35,602 bases of DNA from Methanobrevibacter sp. Lineage in GTDB: Archaea; Methanobacteriota; Methanobacteria; Methanobacteriales; Methanobacteriaceae. Shown here one piece after another: positions 25,771 to 33,046 of this stretch. Below the pieces are notes generated by a model. That model did not search any database. It was not told the DNA's origin and saw only the letters and a list, made by a program, of their open reading frames with translations. The DNA lies in the NCBI RefSeq assembly GCF_017432245.1, contig NZ_JAFRJO010000039.1, positions 1-35,602 on the forward strand, read 5' to 3'. Position numbers and translations under genes: made by a program. The stretch's first letter is position 1. Every line of letters starts with the position of its first letter.

Positions 25771-25832
25771 TCTACCACTCTTGCTAAATAAAAATAAACT
25801 AAAATAACATAATTATATTTTTAGTTGTTGTC

Positions 25833-25872
25833 TTATGCATTCATCAGTTTATAGATTGATTTGAATGCATAA
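25833..25872 (-). promoter_or_regulatory. Inverted repeat upstream of hisD
   Basis: TTATGCATTC (25833-25842) and GAATGCATAA (25863-25872) are perfect 10-bp arms. An inner ATCA/TGAT pair (25843-25846, 25857-25860) extends the symmetry. A TATA-like sequence for hisD lies between this element and the start codon, so the repeat sits where an upstream operator would. Spacing also allows a cruciform or RNA hairpin. Confidence 0.4.
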
Positions 25873-26487
25873 TTTATAACATAATTAATTATATTTTTTA
25901 TATTTTATATACATTATTAATATTATAATAAAATTCTTTTATTTTTCAGTTATTTTTATTCTATTTTTCGAATTATTCTAATGATTCCTGAATCCTTGTT
26001 AAAAATATCAGATTATTCTAAATTTTTTTCATATGATCTGTTTAAAAATCATTATGAATTAATTGGGTTAAGTGGTATTTTGTCTATTTTTTCATAATTT
26101 TTTATAGGAAAAATCTAAATTTTTTAAAAATTTTGTTTTGAAAAATCTTCATTGATAAAAAGATTTATATATTTTTGATACAAAGAATTAAATATAAAAA
26201 TTTATATAGTTAAACATAAATTTTAAATACAATCGCGTTTAAAATACTATTAACAAAAATAAATTGAGTATGTAATTTAGGTAGTTCATTATTGAAATTT
26301 ATATATGGGGTTTTGGTGTTAGGTGTTTAAATCCATAATACGATATAAATTTCTTGATATTCTTTGAATTGATCTTTTATAACTTTTATTTATGTTTGTT
26401 AGTGTTGTATGCTTTTAAATTAAATGATATTTGATTTAAATCCATTGATTTTATTTTTATAATTTTAAAATATAGGAAAGGTATTAT
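25873..26487. other. Gene-free AT-rich stretch ahead of the UPF0058 gene
   Basis: About 600 bases of strongly AT-rich DNA. TATA-like sequences occur at 26163-26172 (GATTTATATA) and 26300-26308 (TTTATATAT), with several further candidates nearer the gene. I see no coding frame with start signals, tRNA, or convincing repeat. Confidence 0.5.
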
Positions 26488-26793
26488 ATGTATAAGGATG
26501 AAATGATTCAATTACATCAATTTTTAGTATATGTTTTAAAATATTTAGACACTGATAACTCTGCTCATGAGTTCTTTGACGATTACCTTGCATTAAATAT
26601 AAGTCCTCATCATATTCACAGAACAAAAGCAGAGCATAAACATGCAATATTTGTTCTTTCTAACATTATTTCTGAAGTTATCTTGAACAAGGAAGAGGGT
26701 TCTGTACCTCCAAATGTTTCAAATGCTTTAAGAGATCTTGTAAGAAGATCTAAAAAAGAATTAAAGGCAGCTGAAGCTGCTCAATCTAAATAA
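26488..26793 (+). CDS. UPF0058 family protein
   Basis: This 101-residue, mainly helical protein starts MYKDEMIQLHQFLVYVLKYL, which is diagnostic for the archaeal UPF0058 family. The centre has INISPHHIHRTK-like residues (ALNISPHHIHRTKAEHKHAIF), rich in His, and the C-terminal helix is charged (LVRRSKKELKAAEAA). Function is unknown; the family is widespread in Euryarchaeota. GGAAAGGTATTAT precedes the ATG. It is followed by T-rich DNA, so it is probably monocistronic. Confidence 0.9.
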   Translation: MYKDEMIQLHQFLVYVLKYLDTDNSAHEFFDDYLALNISPHHIHRTKAEHKHAIFVLSNIISEVILNKEEGSVPPNVSNALRDLVRRSKKELKAAEAAQSK

Positions 26794-27108
26794 TTCTTTT
26801 CTTTATTTTTTTTATATTTTCATTTCTATTTTTTCTTGATTTTTGCACTGTTTTTATCCTAGTTTTTTTTTTTAGCATGCTTTAAGTATTTTTTAAAATA
26901 TTCTCCTAATTCTAAAAACATTTAAATATATTATTACCGATATATATTTATATAATAAAAATTTATTAATAAAATATTAAATTAGAATGCTATATTATTC
27001 TCTATAGGATTACAATATTGGATTCTAAGAGGATTTAAGTCATGAAGACTTGAATCATCATATTAATTAAACTCATAAGAATTAAATAAACTTTTAAAGG
27101 GTGATATC
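26794..27108 (+). promoter_or_regulatory. Promoter and leader of the NYN nuclease gene, with hairpin
   Basis: T-rich DNA ends the UPF0058 transcript. CGATATATATTTATATAAT at 26939-26957 is a likely TATA region. GATTTAAGTC (27032-27041) and GACTTGAATC (27047-27056) then form a 10-bp stem with a 5-nt loop and one U-G pair, valid on the plus strand only. The leader would be over 100 bases long before the TTG start. Confidence 0.4.
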
Positions 27109-28149
27109 TTGAAAGTTATTATTGATGCGGCAAACGTTGCCCATTTTCAAAAAGAAGAAGGCTCAAAAGCTAAATTAAAAAACATTACATTGGCTGTAAA
27201 AGCTTTGGAAGAAGGTGGCCATGACTTTTTAATTATAGCAGATGCTTCCTTGAGACATAATATTGATGATAAGGAGACTTTTGTTAGATTGGTTGATGAT
27301 GGGATTATTGATGAAGTTCCTGTAGGAACCATTGCAGATCATTATATTCTTGACTTGGCTTATGAAGAGGATGCTAAAGTCTTGTCCAATGACAAGTTTA
27401 GAGATTTCATGTCTGAATTCCCAGATATCAATAGCATAAGAATTCCTTTTTCAATTCAAGACAATGAATTGGTTATGGGAAAAGCTAAAAAGCCTAAAAA
27501 GGTTAAAAATCTCTTGCAAAACATTTGTGATGAAATCTTGAATGAACTTGAAAGAAAACGTTGGGTAGTCTACAAAGGTAAAGAAACAACCAAATTCACT
27601 CCTTTGAATGTGGCTAAGCAAGCCATTCTATTGCTTGATGAGTCTGAACAGGATAACGTTTCTTCAAAAATAGAAGGAATATTCTCTAAATTGCCTATGT
27701 TTGACAAGGTTATGGAAATGGTTGATGATGTGGAAACATCTGTTCCATATGTGATCTTTGTTCTTGTTCATCCTAAGGATTATAAGGCTGCTGTAAAGGA
27801 TGCAGGTAACATTTCAGTAACTGTAGCAGACAGGTTGAGACTGGTTCACAAGCCTTTGATTGCAGTTAGGAATGACTTATTCATAAAGCCAGGTTACTTT
27901 GGCTTGAATATTGTCTTGACTGATGAGGTTGAAGACAATTCCCCATTCAATATTGAAATTCAAACAAATACCTATGATGAAACATTCATTAAGAAAAATT
28001 CAAGGAATATTGCAAGTACAGTTGCAGGCAGATTAGGTACTTGGAAGTTCCCATTCGTTTCAGTAAAGCCTAATATGATACTTGAAAAACCAGGGGAATT
28101 TGAGATTTACTTGGAAAAGAATTCCAAGAAAAAGAAAGATAAGGATTAA
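27109..28149 (+). CDS. NYN/Zc3h12a-like ribonuclease domain protein with C-terminal repeats
   Basis: The N-terminal 130 residues look like an NYN (PIN-like) nuclease of the Zc3h12a type: MKVIIDAANVAHFQ with Asp6, FLIIADASLRHN, and IADHYILDLAYEEDAKVLSNDKFRDF with further acidic metal ligands. The C-terminal part, about residues 220-346, contains two related segments, NISVTVADRLRLVHKPLIAV and NIASTVAGRLGTWKFPFVSV, each followed by an [F/I]x[K/E]PG-type turn, suggesting an internal duplication. The tail is Lys-rich. RNA cleavage is the family expectation; the target is unknown. The start is TTG, preceded by GGGTGATATC. The cyclase-like gene follows 99 bases downstream, possibly in one operon. 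Confidence 0.7.
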   Translation: MKVIIDAANVAHFQKEEGSKAKLKNITLAVKALEEGGHDFLIIADASLRHNIDDKETFVRLVDDGIIDEVPVGTIADHYILDLAYEEDAKVLSNDKFRDFMSEFPDINSIRIPFSIQDNELVMGKAKKPKKVKNLLQNICDEILNELERKRWVVYKGKETTKFTPLNVAKQAILLLDESEQDNVSSKIEGIFSKLPMFDKVMEMVDDVETSVPYVIFVLVHPKDYKAAVKDAGNISVTVADRLRLVHKPLIAVRNDLFIKPGYFGLNIVLTDEVEDNSPFNIEIQTNTYDETFIKKNSRNIASTVAGRLGTWKFPFVSVKPNMILEKPGEFEIYLEKNSKKKKDKD

Positions 28150-28173
28150 TTGAAAATCCTTGAATTAAATTTA

Positions 28174-28202
28174 AATAGGCCCTATTTTTATGGGGTCTTA
28201 TT
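28174..28202 (+). other. Intercistronic hairpin between the nuclease and cyclase-like genes
   Basis: AATAGGCCC (28174-28182) can pair with GGGTCTTATT (28193-28202), using one G-U pair and one bulged T. The G-U pair fits plus-strand RNA. There is no T-run, so processing or partial termination is as likely as full termination. Confidence 0.35.
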
Positions 28203-28248
28203 ACATTTAACGATTTATTGCAATTTAAAAACTAATAGGAGGTAAAAT

Positions 28249-29451
28249 ATGGCTGAACATAGTATTATGAGAAAACTTGTTTCCTTAGTTACAAAACATG
28301 ATATTATAAGTATAGGTACAAAATATTTTCCAACCACTCCATTGGAAACTGAATATGTAGACATGTTCAATTACACTCAAACCATGCTAATGGAGATTGA
28401 TAAGGCACATATCACTACTGAAAGTATTTTTACCAACTTGGTTAGAGATGTTGGCCGTGAAAACATTCCAGAAAATCATAGCTTTTATGAATTACTTCCT
28501 GCTCAAGACAAGGTTGAAGAATATGCTCTTGTAAGCAATATCATAATGGGTAGTGACCGTTATATGTATGTAGAGCTTTCAGAACCTTCTTACATTATTA
28601 ATCTTTTCACTGATATTATTTTAAGAGAAAATGGAGAAATTATCGAAAGAAGCGAAACGGAAATCGTTTCAAGGTTGATGTCTAAAAATGATGCAATCAG
28701 AGTTGCTATAAGATTAGTCGGCATCGGCTTGGATAATGGGATTCGCGTAAGGGCTGCTGCTGGAATGACTGGTGCTGCAGCTATTGAAAGATCAATTAAG
28801 TTCAATAAGGAAGTTGGAGATTCTCCAGGTGTTGCATTCACCAAATTAGGTGGTGAATATGCACTTGTTTTGGATACTCCATTTAAATTGGCAGAATCTG
28901 AACCGCCTGAATTCCAGCAATATCTTTTTATTGATATTGTGGATTCAACCAATTTCATTTCCAAATATGGAAGAAACAAGCTTGTGGAATTGATGACAAG
29001 CGTTAAGGAGTTCATGGAAGATTGCGAAGGGCAAATCGAAGGATACCGTGAAGGTGGGGATGACTTGATTGCAAAATTCCCAAGCAAGGATGTAGCTATT
29101 CGTGCAGGGCTTGACTGTGCATGGTTTATCTTAAACAACGGCGCTAAAGTCAAGATAGGAATTGGAAGAAGCAGAAGAGAGGCAGGTGAACGTGCAAACA
29201 TTGCAGAGAGCATTCATGGGTTCGGTGCATTGTCCTTAGTAATTTTTGATTTGGCTAATGGTTTGTATGGATATTATATTCCTTCAGACTTCACTAGAAC
29301 CTTATGTGAATTCCTGACAAACAAGAAAGGTAAATTAATAACTGCATTTATCATAATGTTTGTTGCAGCATATTTGCTTGCTATCATGGGCATGGGCATT
29401 TATGGGCTTTTAATTGTTTTATTGCTCGTTGCTTATTATACATTTAGATAA
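28249..29451 (+). CDS. Membrane protein with class III cyclase/GGDEF-like domain
   Basis: The 400-residue protein has three parts. Residues 1-220 are a region I do not recognise. Residues 223-330 resemble a class III nucleotidyl cyclase or GGDEF-type palm domain: LFIDIVDSTNF has the F-x-D-I-x-x-[ST]-T metal motif with D229, and YREGGDDLIAKF supplies the second acidic site at D271/D272, 42 residues later. VKIGIGRSRREAGERAN is reminiscent of GTP cyclohydrolase III and GGDEF proteins. The C terminus has about two membrane spans (344-398). The reaction is unknown; cyclic nucleotide or GTP chemistry is inferred. GGAGGTAAAAT precedes the ATG. The NYN nuclease gene lies just upstream. Confidence 0.68.
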   Translation: MAEHSIMRKLVSLVTKHDIISIGTKYFPTTPLETEYVDMFNYTQTMLMEIDKAHITTESIFTNLVRDVGRENIPENHSFYELLPAQDKVEEYALVSNIIMGSDRYMYVELSEPSYIINLFTDIILRENGEIIERSETEIVSRLMSKNDAIRVAIRLVGIGLDNGIRVRAAAGMTGAAAIERSIKFNKEVGDSPGVAFTKLGGEYALVLDTPFKLAESEPPEFQQYLFIDIVDSTNFISKYGRNKLVELMTSVKEFMEDCEGQIEGYREGGDDLIAKFPSKDVAIRAGLDCAWFILNNGAKVKIGIGRSRREAGERANIAESIHGFGALSLVIFDLANGLYGYYIPSDFTRTLCEFLTNKKGKLITAFIIMFVAAYLLAIMGMGIYGLLIVLLLVAYYTFR

Positions 29452-29540
29452 ATTAAGTTTAATGTTTTATTCAGTAAAAATTTGAAGATTTATAATTTTT
29501 AGTCTAATGACTTGAAAAAATGTAATTTGTGGTGAAATTA

Positions 29541-29999
29541 ATGGCAATCGGAAGAAGATCTAGGAATTCTAGAAATCATCAAAACAAGAATGTCTTAAAA
29601 ACTAGAACTCCTAATAATTCTAGAAATTCCAGAGGCTCAAGACACTCAGGCAATGCTAGAAGATCAAGTAATTCATTAAGTTCTGTATGGTCTAAAGGTT
29701 CTGGGCAAAAAAGGCCTAGAAGCCCTAGACAAATACTTTTAATGATTATAATCTTAATTGCTTTCATTTGTGGATTGGCTTTAGGCATTTCCATGATTAT
29801 GGGTATTGGTAGTGAACCAAATCCTGATGAAGTGCAATATATGAATGTAACTGATAATATCACTGTCTATGAAAACAGCAGTTATGACTTGCATGATGAG
29901 AATGGTACCCAAATATCATATTATGATTTTCATGAAAATGTTACCGAAGGTCAAAGTGTCACCGCATTCAACGCTTCGAGTACAACAGGCATTTATTAA
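29541..29999 (+). CDS. Small membrane protein with Arg/Asn/Ser-rich N terminus
   Basis: I do not recognise this 152-residue protein. I choose ATG at 29541 because GTGGTGAAATTA provides a ribosome binding site five bases upstream; an in-frame GTG at 29529 would sit ahead of it. Residues 1-63 are hydrophilic and rich in Arg, Asn, Ser and Gly, resembling a disordered nucleic-acid- or lipid-contacting tail. One membrane helix spans about 65-90, followed by an acidic exported domain with several N-x-[ST] sequons. Orientation by the positive-inside rule puts the basic part in the cytoplasm. It is likely transcribed with the cyclase-like gene 89 bases upstream, and a clean terminator follows its stop codon. 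Confidence 0.6.
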   Translation: MAIGRRSRNSRNHQNKNVLKTRTPNNSRNSRGSRHSGNARRSSNSLSSVWSKGSGQKRPRSPRQILLMIIILIAFICGLALGISMIMGIGSEPNPDEVQYMNVTDNITVYENSSYDLHDENGTQISYYDFHENVTEGQSVTAFNASSTTGIY

Positions 30000-30024
30000 T
30001 TAAAGAAATCTTCTTTAATTTTTT
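29998..30024 (+). terminator. Intrinsic-type terminator after the small membrane protein gene
   Basis: AATTAAAGAA (29998-30007) and TTCTTTAATT (30011-30020) form a perfect 10-bp stem with a 3-nt loop, followed by TTTTC. The stem begins inside the stop codon. Confidence 0.7.
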
Positions 30025-30120
30025 CTAATATTTTTTTAATCATTCAAATGTTTTGAATCATTTTGATTTTTTATATTTTAATTGTTAATTTTTATTTTTA
30101 TTAATCCAAAAGGGGATATC

Positions 30121-31344
30121 ATGTCTAAGATTAATGTTATTGAAGGAGGAATATGTGCTGTAGAAGGTGTTCGGGCAGCAGGAAGCCGTGAAGGCAAATA
30201 CGGCTTAGCAGTTATAGAATCAAAGGATAGTGCTGCTTCAGCTGTTTTCACATCAAATAAGGTTGTTGCCGCACCTATCATCCATACCAAGGAAATGATC
30301 AAAGGCGGAAAAATATCTTTGGTTGTTGTAAATAGTGGAAATGCAAACTGCTTTACAGGTCAAGATGGAATAGATGATTGTGATAAGACCATTGAATTTG
30401 CTTCCATCATCACTGGAATTCCATCAACTGAAATAGCTACTGCATCAACTGGTGTAATTGGCAGAAAAATGCCTATGGACATTATTTTGCCTTTGGTTGA
30501 AGAGTCAATTTCCAAATTGGAACACAGTGCAGAAAGCTCAACAGATGCTGCAAAGTCCATAATGACAACTGACACTTATCATAAGGAGTTTGCTGTTGAG
30601 ACTGAAATTGATGGTGAAAAGGTAAGCATTGGTGGAATCACCAAAGGGGTAGGAATGATTGCACCTAATATGGGAACTATGCTATGTTTCTTGGCAACTG
30701 ATGCTGTAATATCCTCTGAAATGATTAATAAGGCATTGAAATCTGCTGTAAACAGAAGCTTCAACATGATTGTCGTTGATGGAGACCAAAGTACAAATGA
30801 CACTGCAATATTGATGGCTAATGGAAAGTCCGGTGTTGAAGTGGCTAAAAACGGTGAAATCAATGAGGATTTCCAAAATGCATTGGATTTCATTTGCATA
30901 AGCTTGGCTAAAATGATGGCTCGTGACGGTGAAGGGGCAACTAAATTCATAGAATGTAAAGTCAATGGCGCTAAGGATGAAAATGATGCTATTTTAGCTT
31001 CAAAATCTGTTATAAGCTCTTCACTTGTAAAATCAGCTATTTTTGGTGGAGACCCTAATTGGGGAAGAATCGTAGCTGCAGTAGGATATTCAGGCTGTGA
31101 AATGAATCAGGAAATGATTTCAGTTTCTCTAAATTCCGATGATGGAAAAGAAGCCATTTTAGTTGATAAGGGTAAAATCCTTGCATTTGAAGGAACTGAT
31201 GAGCTTAATTCAGCAGAAGAGATCATGCAGGAAAAGACAGTGAATATAGTTGTTGATTTGTATCAAGGAGATGCAAGTGCAACTGCTTGGGGCTGTGATC
31301 TTACCTATGATTATGTAAAGATCAATGCTGAATATACAACTTAA
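30121..31344 (+). CDS. argJ: Glutamate N-acetyltransferase / ornithine acetyltransferase ArgJ
   Basis: ArgJ transfers acetyl from N-acetylornithine to glutamate in arginine synthesis. This 407-residue protein has the family landmarks: SAVFTSNKVVAAP near the N terminus, VVNSGNANCFTG, the self-cleavage site KGVGMIAPNMGTML, and GGDPNWGRIVAAVGYSG near the C terminus. Cleavage occurs before the Thr, which becomes the nucleophile of the beta chain; here Gly precedes it where Ala is usual. It is full length. I chose ATG at 30121 because GGGGATATC lies directly upstream; a longer in-frame extension to 30082 would lack such a site. It is probably monocistronic, with T-rich repeats downstream. Confidence 0.95.
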   Translation: MSKINVIEGGICAVEGVRAAGSREGKYGLAVIESKDSAASAVFTSNKVVAAPIIHTKEMIKGGKISLVVVNSGNANCFTGQDGIDDCDKTIEFASIITGIPSTEIATASTGVIGRKMPMDIILPLVEESISKLEHSAESSTDAAKSIMTTDTYHKEFAVETEIDGEKVSIGGITKGVGMIAPNMGTMLCFLATDAVISSEMINKALKSAVNRSFNMIVVDGDQSTNDTAILMANGKSGVEVAKNGEINEDFQNALDFICISLAKMMARDGEGATKFIECKVNGAKDENDAILASKSVISSSLVKSAIFGGDPNWGRIVAAVGYSGCEMNQEMISVSLNSDDGKEAILVDKGKILAFEGTDELNSAEEIMQEKTVNIVVDLYQGDASATAWGCDLTYDYVKINAEYTT

Positions 31345-31408
31345 TTTTCCTAACATTTTTTTATTTTCCTTTTTTAAATTTTTAGATTATTTTTAATTAT
31401 TTTTTTTA

Positions 31409-31482
31409 TTTTTCTATCATTTTTAGATTATTTTTTATTATTTTTCTATCATTTTTTATTATTTTTCTATCATTTTTTTTAC
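31409..31482 (+). repeat. T-rich tandem repeats downstream of argJ
   Basis: TTTTTCTATCATTTTT recurs at 31409, 31441 and 31462, the last two as direct 21-base units. Archaeal transcription ends at T-rich tracts, so this array likely gives multiple termination sites. No coding frame is seen in 31345-31754. Confidence 0.5.
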
Positions 31483-31605
31483 TATTTTTTAATTATTTTT
31501 TAATATTTTTCATAATTTTTTAAAATATCATATATTCTATTCTTAAATCTGATTTATAGGATTTTTAGCAATATTTTACTAATTTTTAGGGGTAAAGTTT
31601 ATATG

Positions 31606-31679
31606 TATTGAAAATAAATATTTTATTAAGTTTTATTATTAAAGCTATTTTTATAAAGAATTTTATCATATTTTCAATA
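31606..31679 (+). promoter_or_regulatory. Promoter region of the 34-residue protein with long inverted repeat
   Basis: TATTGAAAATA (31606-31616) and TATTTTCAATA (31669-31679) are perfect 11-bp arms 52 bases apart. A TATA-like TTTATATG lies directly before the first arm, so the repeat would flank or overlap the transcription start. It could be a pair of operator half sites or a leader stem. Confidence 0.35.
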
Positions 31680-31754
31680 TGAGAAATTTATTTTTATTTA
31701 TTTTAGATTAATCTTACGATAATCTTATCATCAAAATTAAAGGAGGATAATATA

Positions 31755-31859
31755 ATGGCAAAAGTAAAAGGTACCAACAAAAGAACCAGACCTAAAAGAT
31801 CTTACAAAAAGCCTGGTAGTAAAAAAGGTAGAGGAGTAAGACAAACTTGGAAAAAATAA
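31755..31859 (+). CDS. Very basic 34-residue protein
   Basis: The frame MAKVKGTNKRTRP... continues with KRSYKKPGSKKGRGVRQ and ends TWKK. Nearly half the residues are Lys or Arg and there is no acidic residue. AAAGGAGGATAATATA gives a strong ribosome binding site, and codon use is normal. I do not recognise a family. Size and charge recall tiny ribosomal or nucleic-acid-binding proteins such as L41e, though the sequence is not the same. It has a promoter region of its own and lies between argJ and the M14-like peptidase gene. Expression at high level is suggested by the ribosome binding site. Confidence 0.6.
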   Translation: MAKVKGTNKRTRPKRSYKKPGSKKGRGVRQTWKK

Positions 31860-32025
31860 TTTTCCAATTTGCTTTTTCTAGCTTTTAATTTTTATAATTA
31901 TATCAATTTATATCAAAATATCAAATTTTACAAAAGTTTATTTCTATAAAAGGGGAGTTATTCCTTTTAAAATGTTTTTATAAGGTTTTAGGATTTTAAG
32001 TTAATGTATTATTTTTGGTGTTTAA

Positions 32026-32859
32026 ATGGTTGATGAAGAGAATGCACAAAAGAAAAAATCTAGAAAACCTTCTAAAAAATTACTCTATTTTTTAATCATT
32101 CTTATTGTCATATTAGCAGAGGGTTTCGTTCTTTGCTATGATTATGCAACAAATGAAGACAGCTTTTTAAATGAGCTTTCTGAAAAATACCCTGCATTAA
32201 ATGATGTATTGGACTTCATTCCAATTGACTTTATCAGCTCATTTAGCGGGGATTCATCTCAATTGAATACTGGTGTAAAGACAGTGGGCAAAAACAGCAT
32301 AGGAACCGTAACAGTTGAAGGGCCTTATGGAAATGCCAATTCATCAGTAAAGGTTGCATTTATCTTAGGGCAGCATCCAAGGGAATCAAATGCCCATGAC
32401 GCTATCTACAATAGCCTTTTGAACAATTCAGATTACTTGAACTATTCATATTATGTTTATAGGATTAATGTAACTGCAGAAAGTGATGATTTTGAAGAAA
32501 GCAGGATGAATGGTCAATTGCTTGCACAGGATTATGTGGTAAAGGATACATTTAAAAACGGATATGATTTGGTTATTGACATTCATGCTTCAAATGGTGG
32601 TTATGTGCAAGATCCATATATATTTGCTCCAGTTTCCAATGATACAGTATCTTATGAGGCAGCAAATAATGTAACAAAGGACATAAGTTATGTGATTTAT
32701 TATGAACCGGCAAGCTATTCAAGCCCTCAATACTCTACAATTCCTATAGAGGAAGGGGGAATTCCAGCTATTGTATTTGAAATGCGCGGAAATCCTGATA
32801 ACAGTTTGGAAAACCAGGCAAGTCAGTTTATTTATGCTGTTGATAAATTAGGCTTGTAA
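32026..32859 (+). CDS. Membrane-anchored M14-like zinc peptidase or amidohydrolase
   Basis: One N-terminal membrane helix (about residues 18-38, preceded by a Lys-rich cytoplasmic end) anchors an exported domain. The zinc motif of the M14/AstE-aspartoacylase superfamily is visible: H117-P-R-E120 in ILGQHPRESNAHD, then H187 in DLVIDIHASNG, and a catalytic-type glutamate E252 in IVFEMRGN. Spacing is closer to AstE/aspartoacylase than to classical carboxypeptidases. The exported position suggests a peptide or wall cross-link (pseudomurein) substrate, but that is inference. A short GGTG precedes the ATG. It is monocistronic and lies upstream of the adhesin gene pair. Confidence 0.68.
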   Translation: MVDEENAQKKKSRKPSKKLLYFLIILIVILAEGFVLCYDYATNEDSFLNELSEKYPALNDVLDFIPIDFISSFSGDSSQLNTGVKTVGKNSIGTVTVEGPYGNANSSVKVAFILGQHPRESNAHDAIYNSLLNNSDYLNYSYYVYRINVTAESDDFEESRMNGQLLAQDYVVKDTFKNGYDLVIDIHASNGGYVQDPYIFAPVSNDTVSYEAANNVTKDISYVIYYEPASYSSPQYSTIPIEEGGIPAIVFEMRGNPDNSLENQASQFIYAVDKLGL

Positions 32860-33015
32860 CTTTTTTATTTTCTTTCTATTTATTTTTTAATTACATAATC
32901 CATTTTTTATCTATTTTTTTCATTGTCACGTTTATTTATTGAAAATTCATAGTAATTTTTTCTCTTTTATAATTTTTTTATAATTTTTTTAATGATTAAC
33001 TCATTATACAAATAT

Positions 33016-33024
33016 TTATATATA
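33016..33024 (+). promoter_or_regulatory. TATA box of adhesin gene 2
   Basis: TTATATATA lies 23 bases before the conserved ATGTAACGGGGTT block. The same spacing (24 bases) is found upstream of the next adhesin gene at 35159-35168, so transcription probably starts close to that block. Confidence 0.55.
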
Positions 33025-33046
33025 AAGAATACTTAATTAATATTAT

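Noticed and set aside
28590-29213. Long open frame on the minus strand opposite the cyclase-like gene (207 codons)
   Set aside because: It lies fully antisense to a gene with domain motifs, and its composition mirrors that gene's codon bias. No ribosome binding site or recognisable protein.
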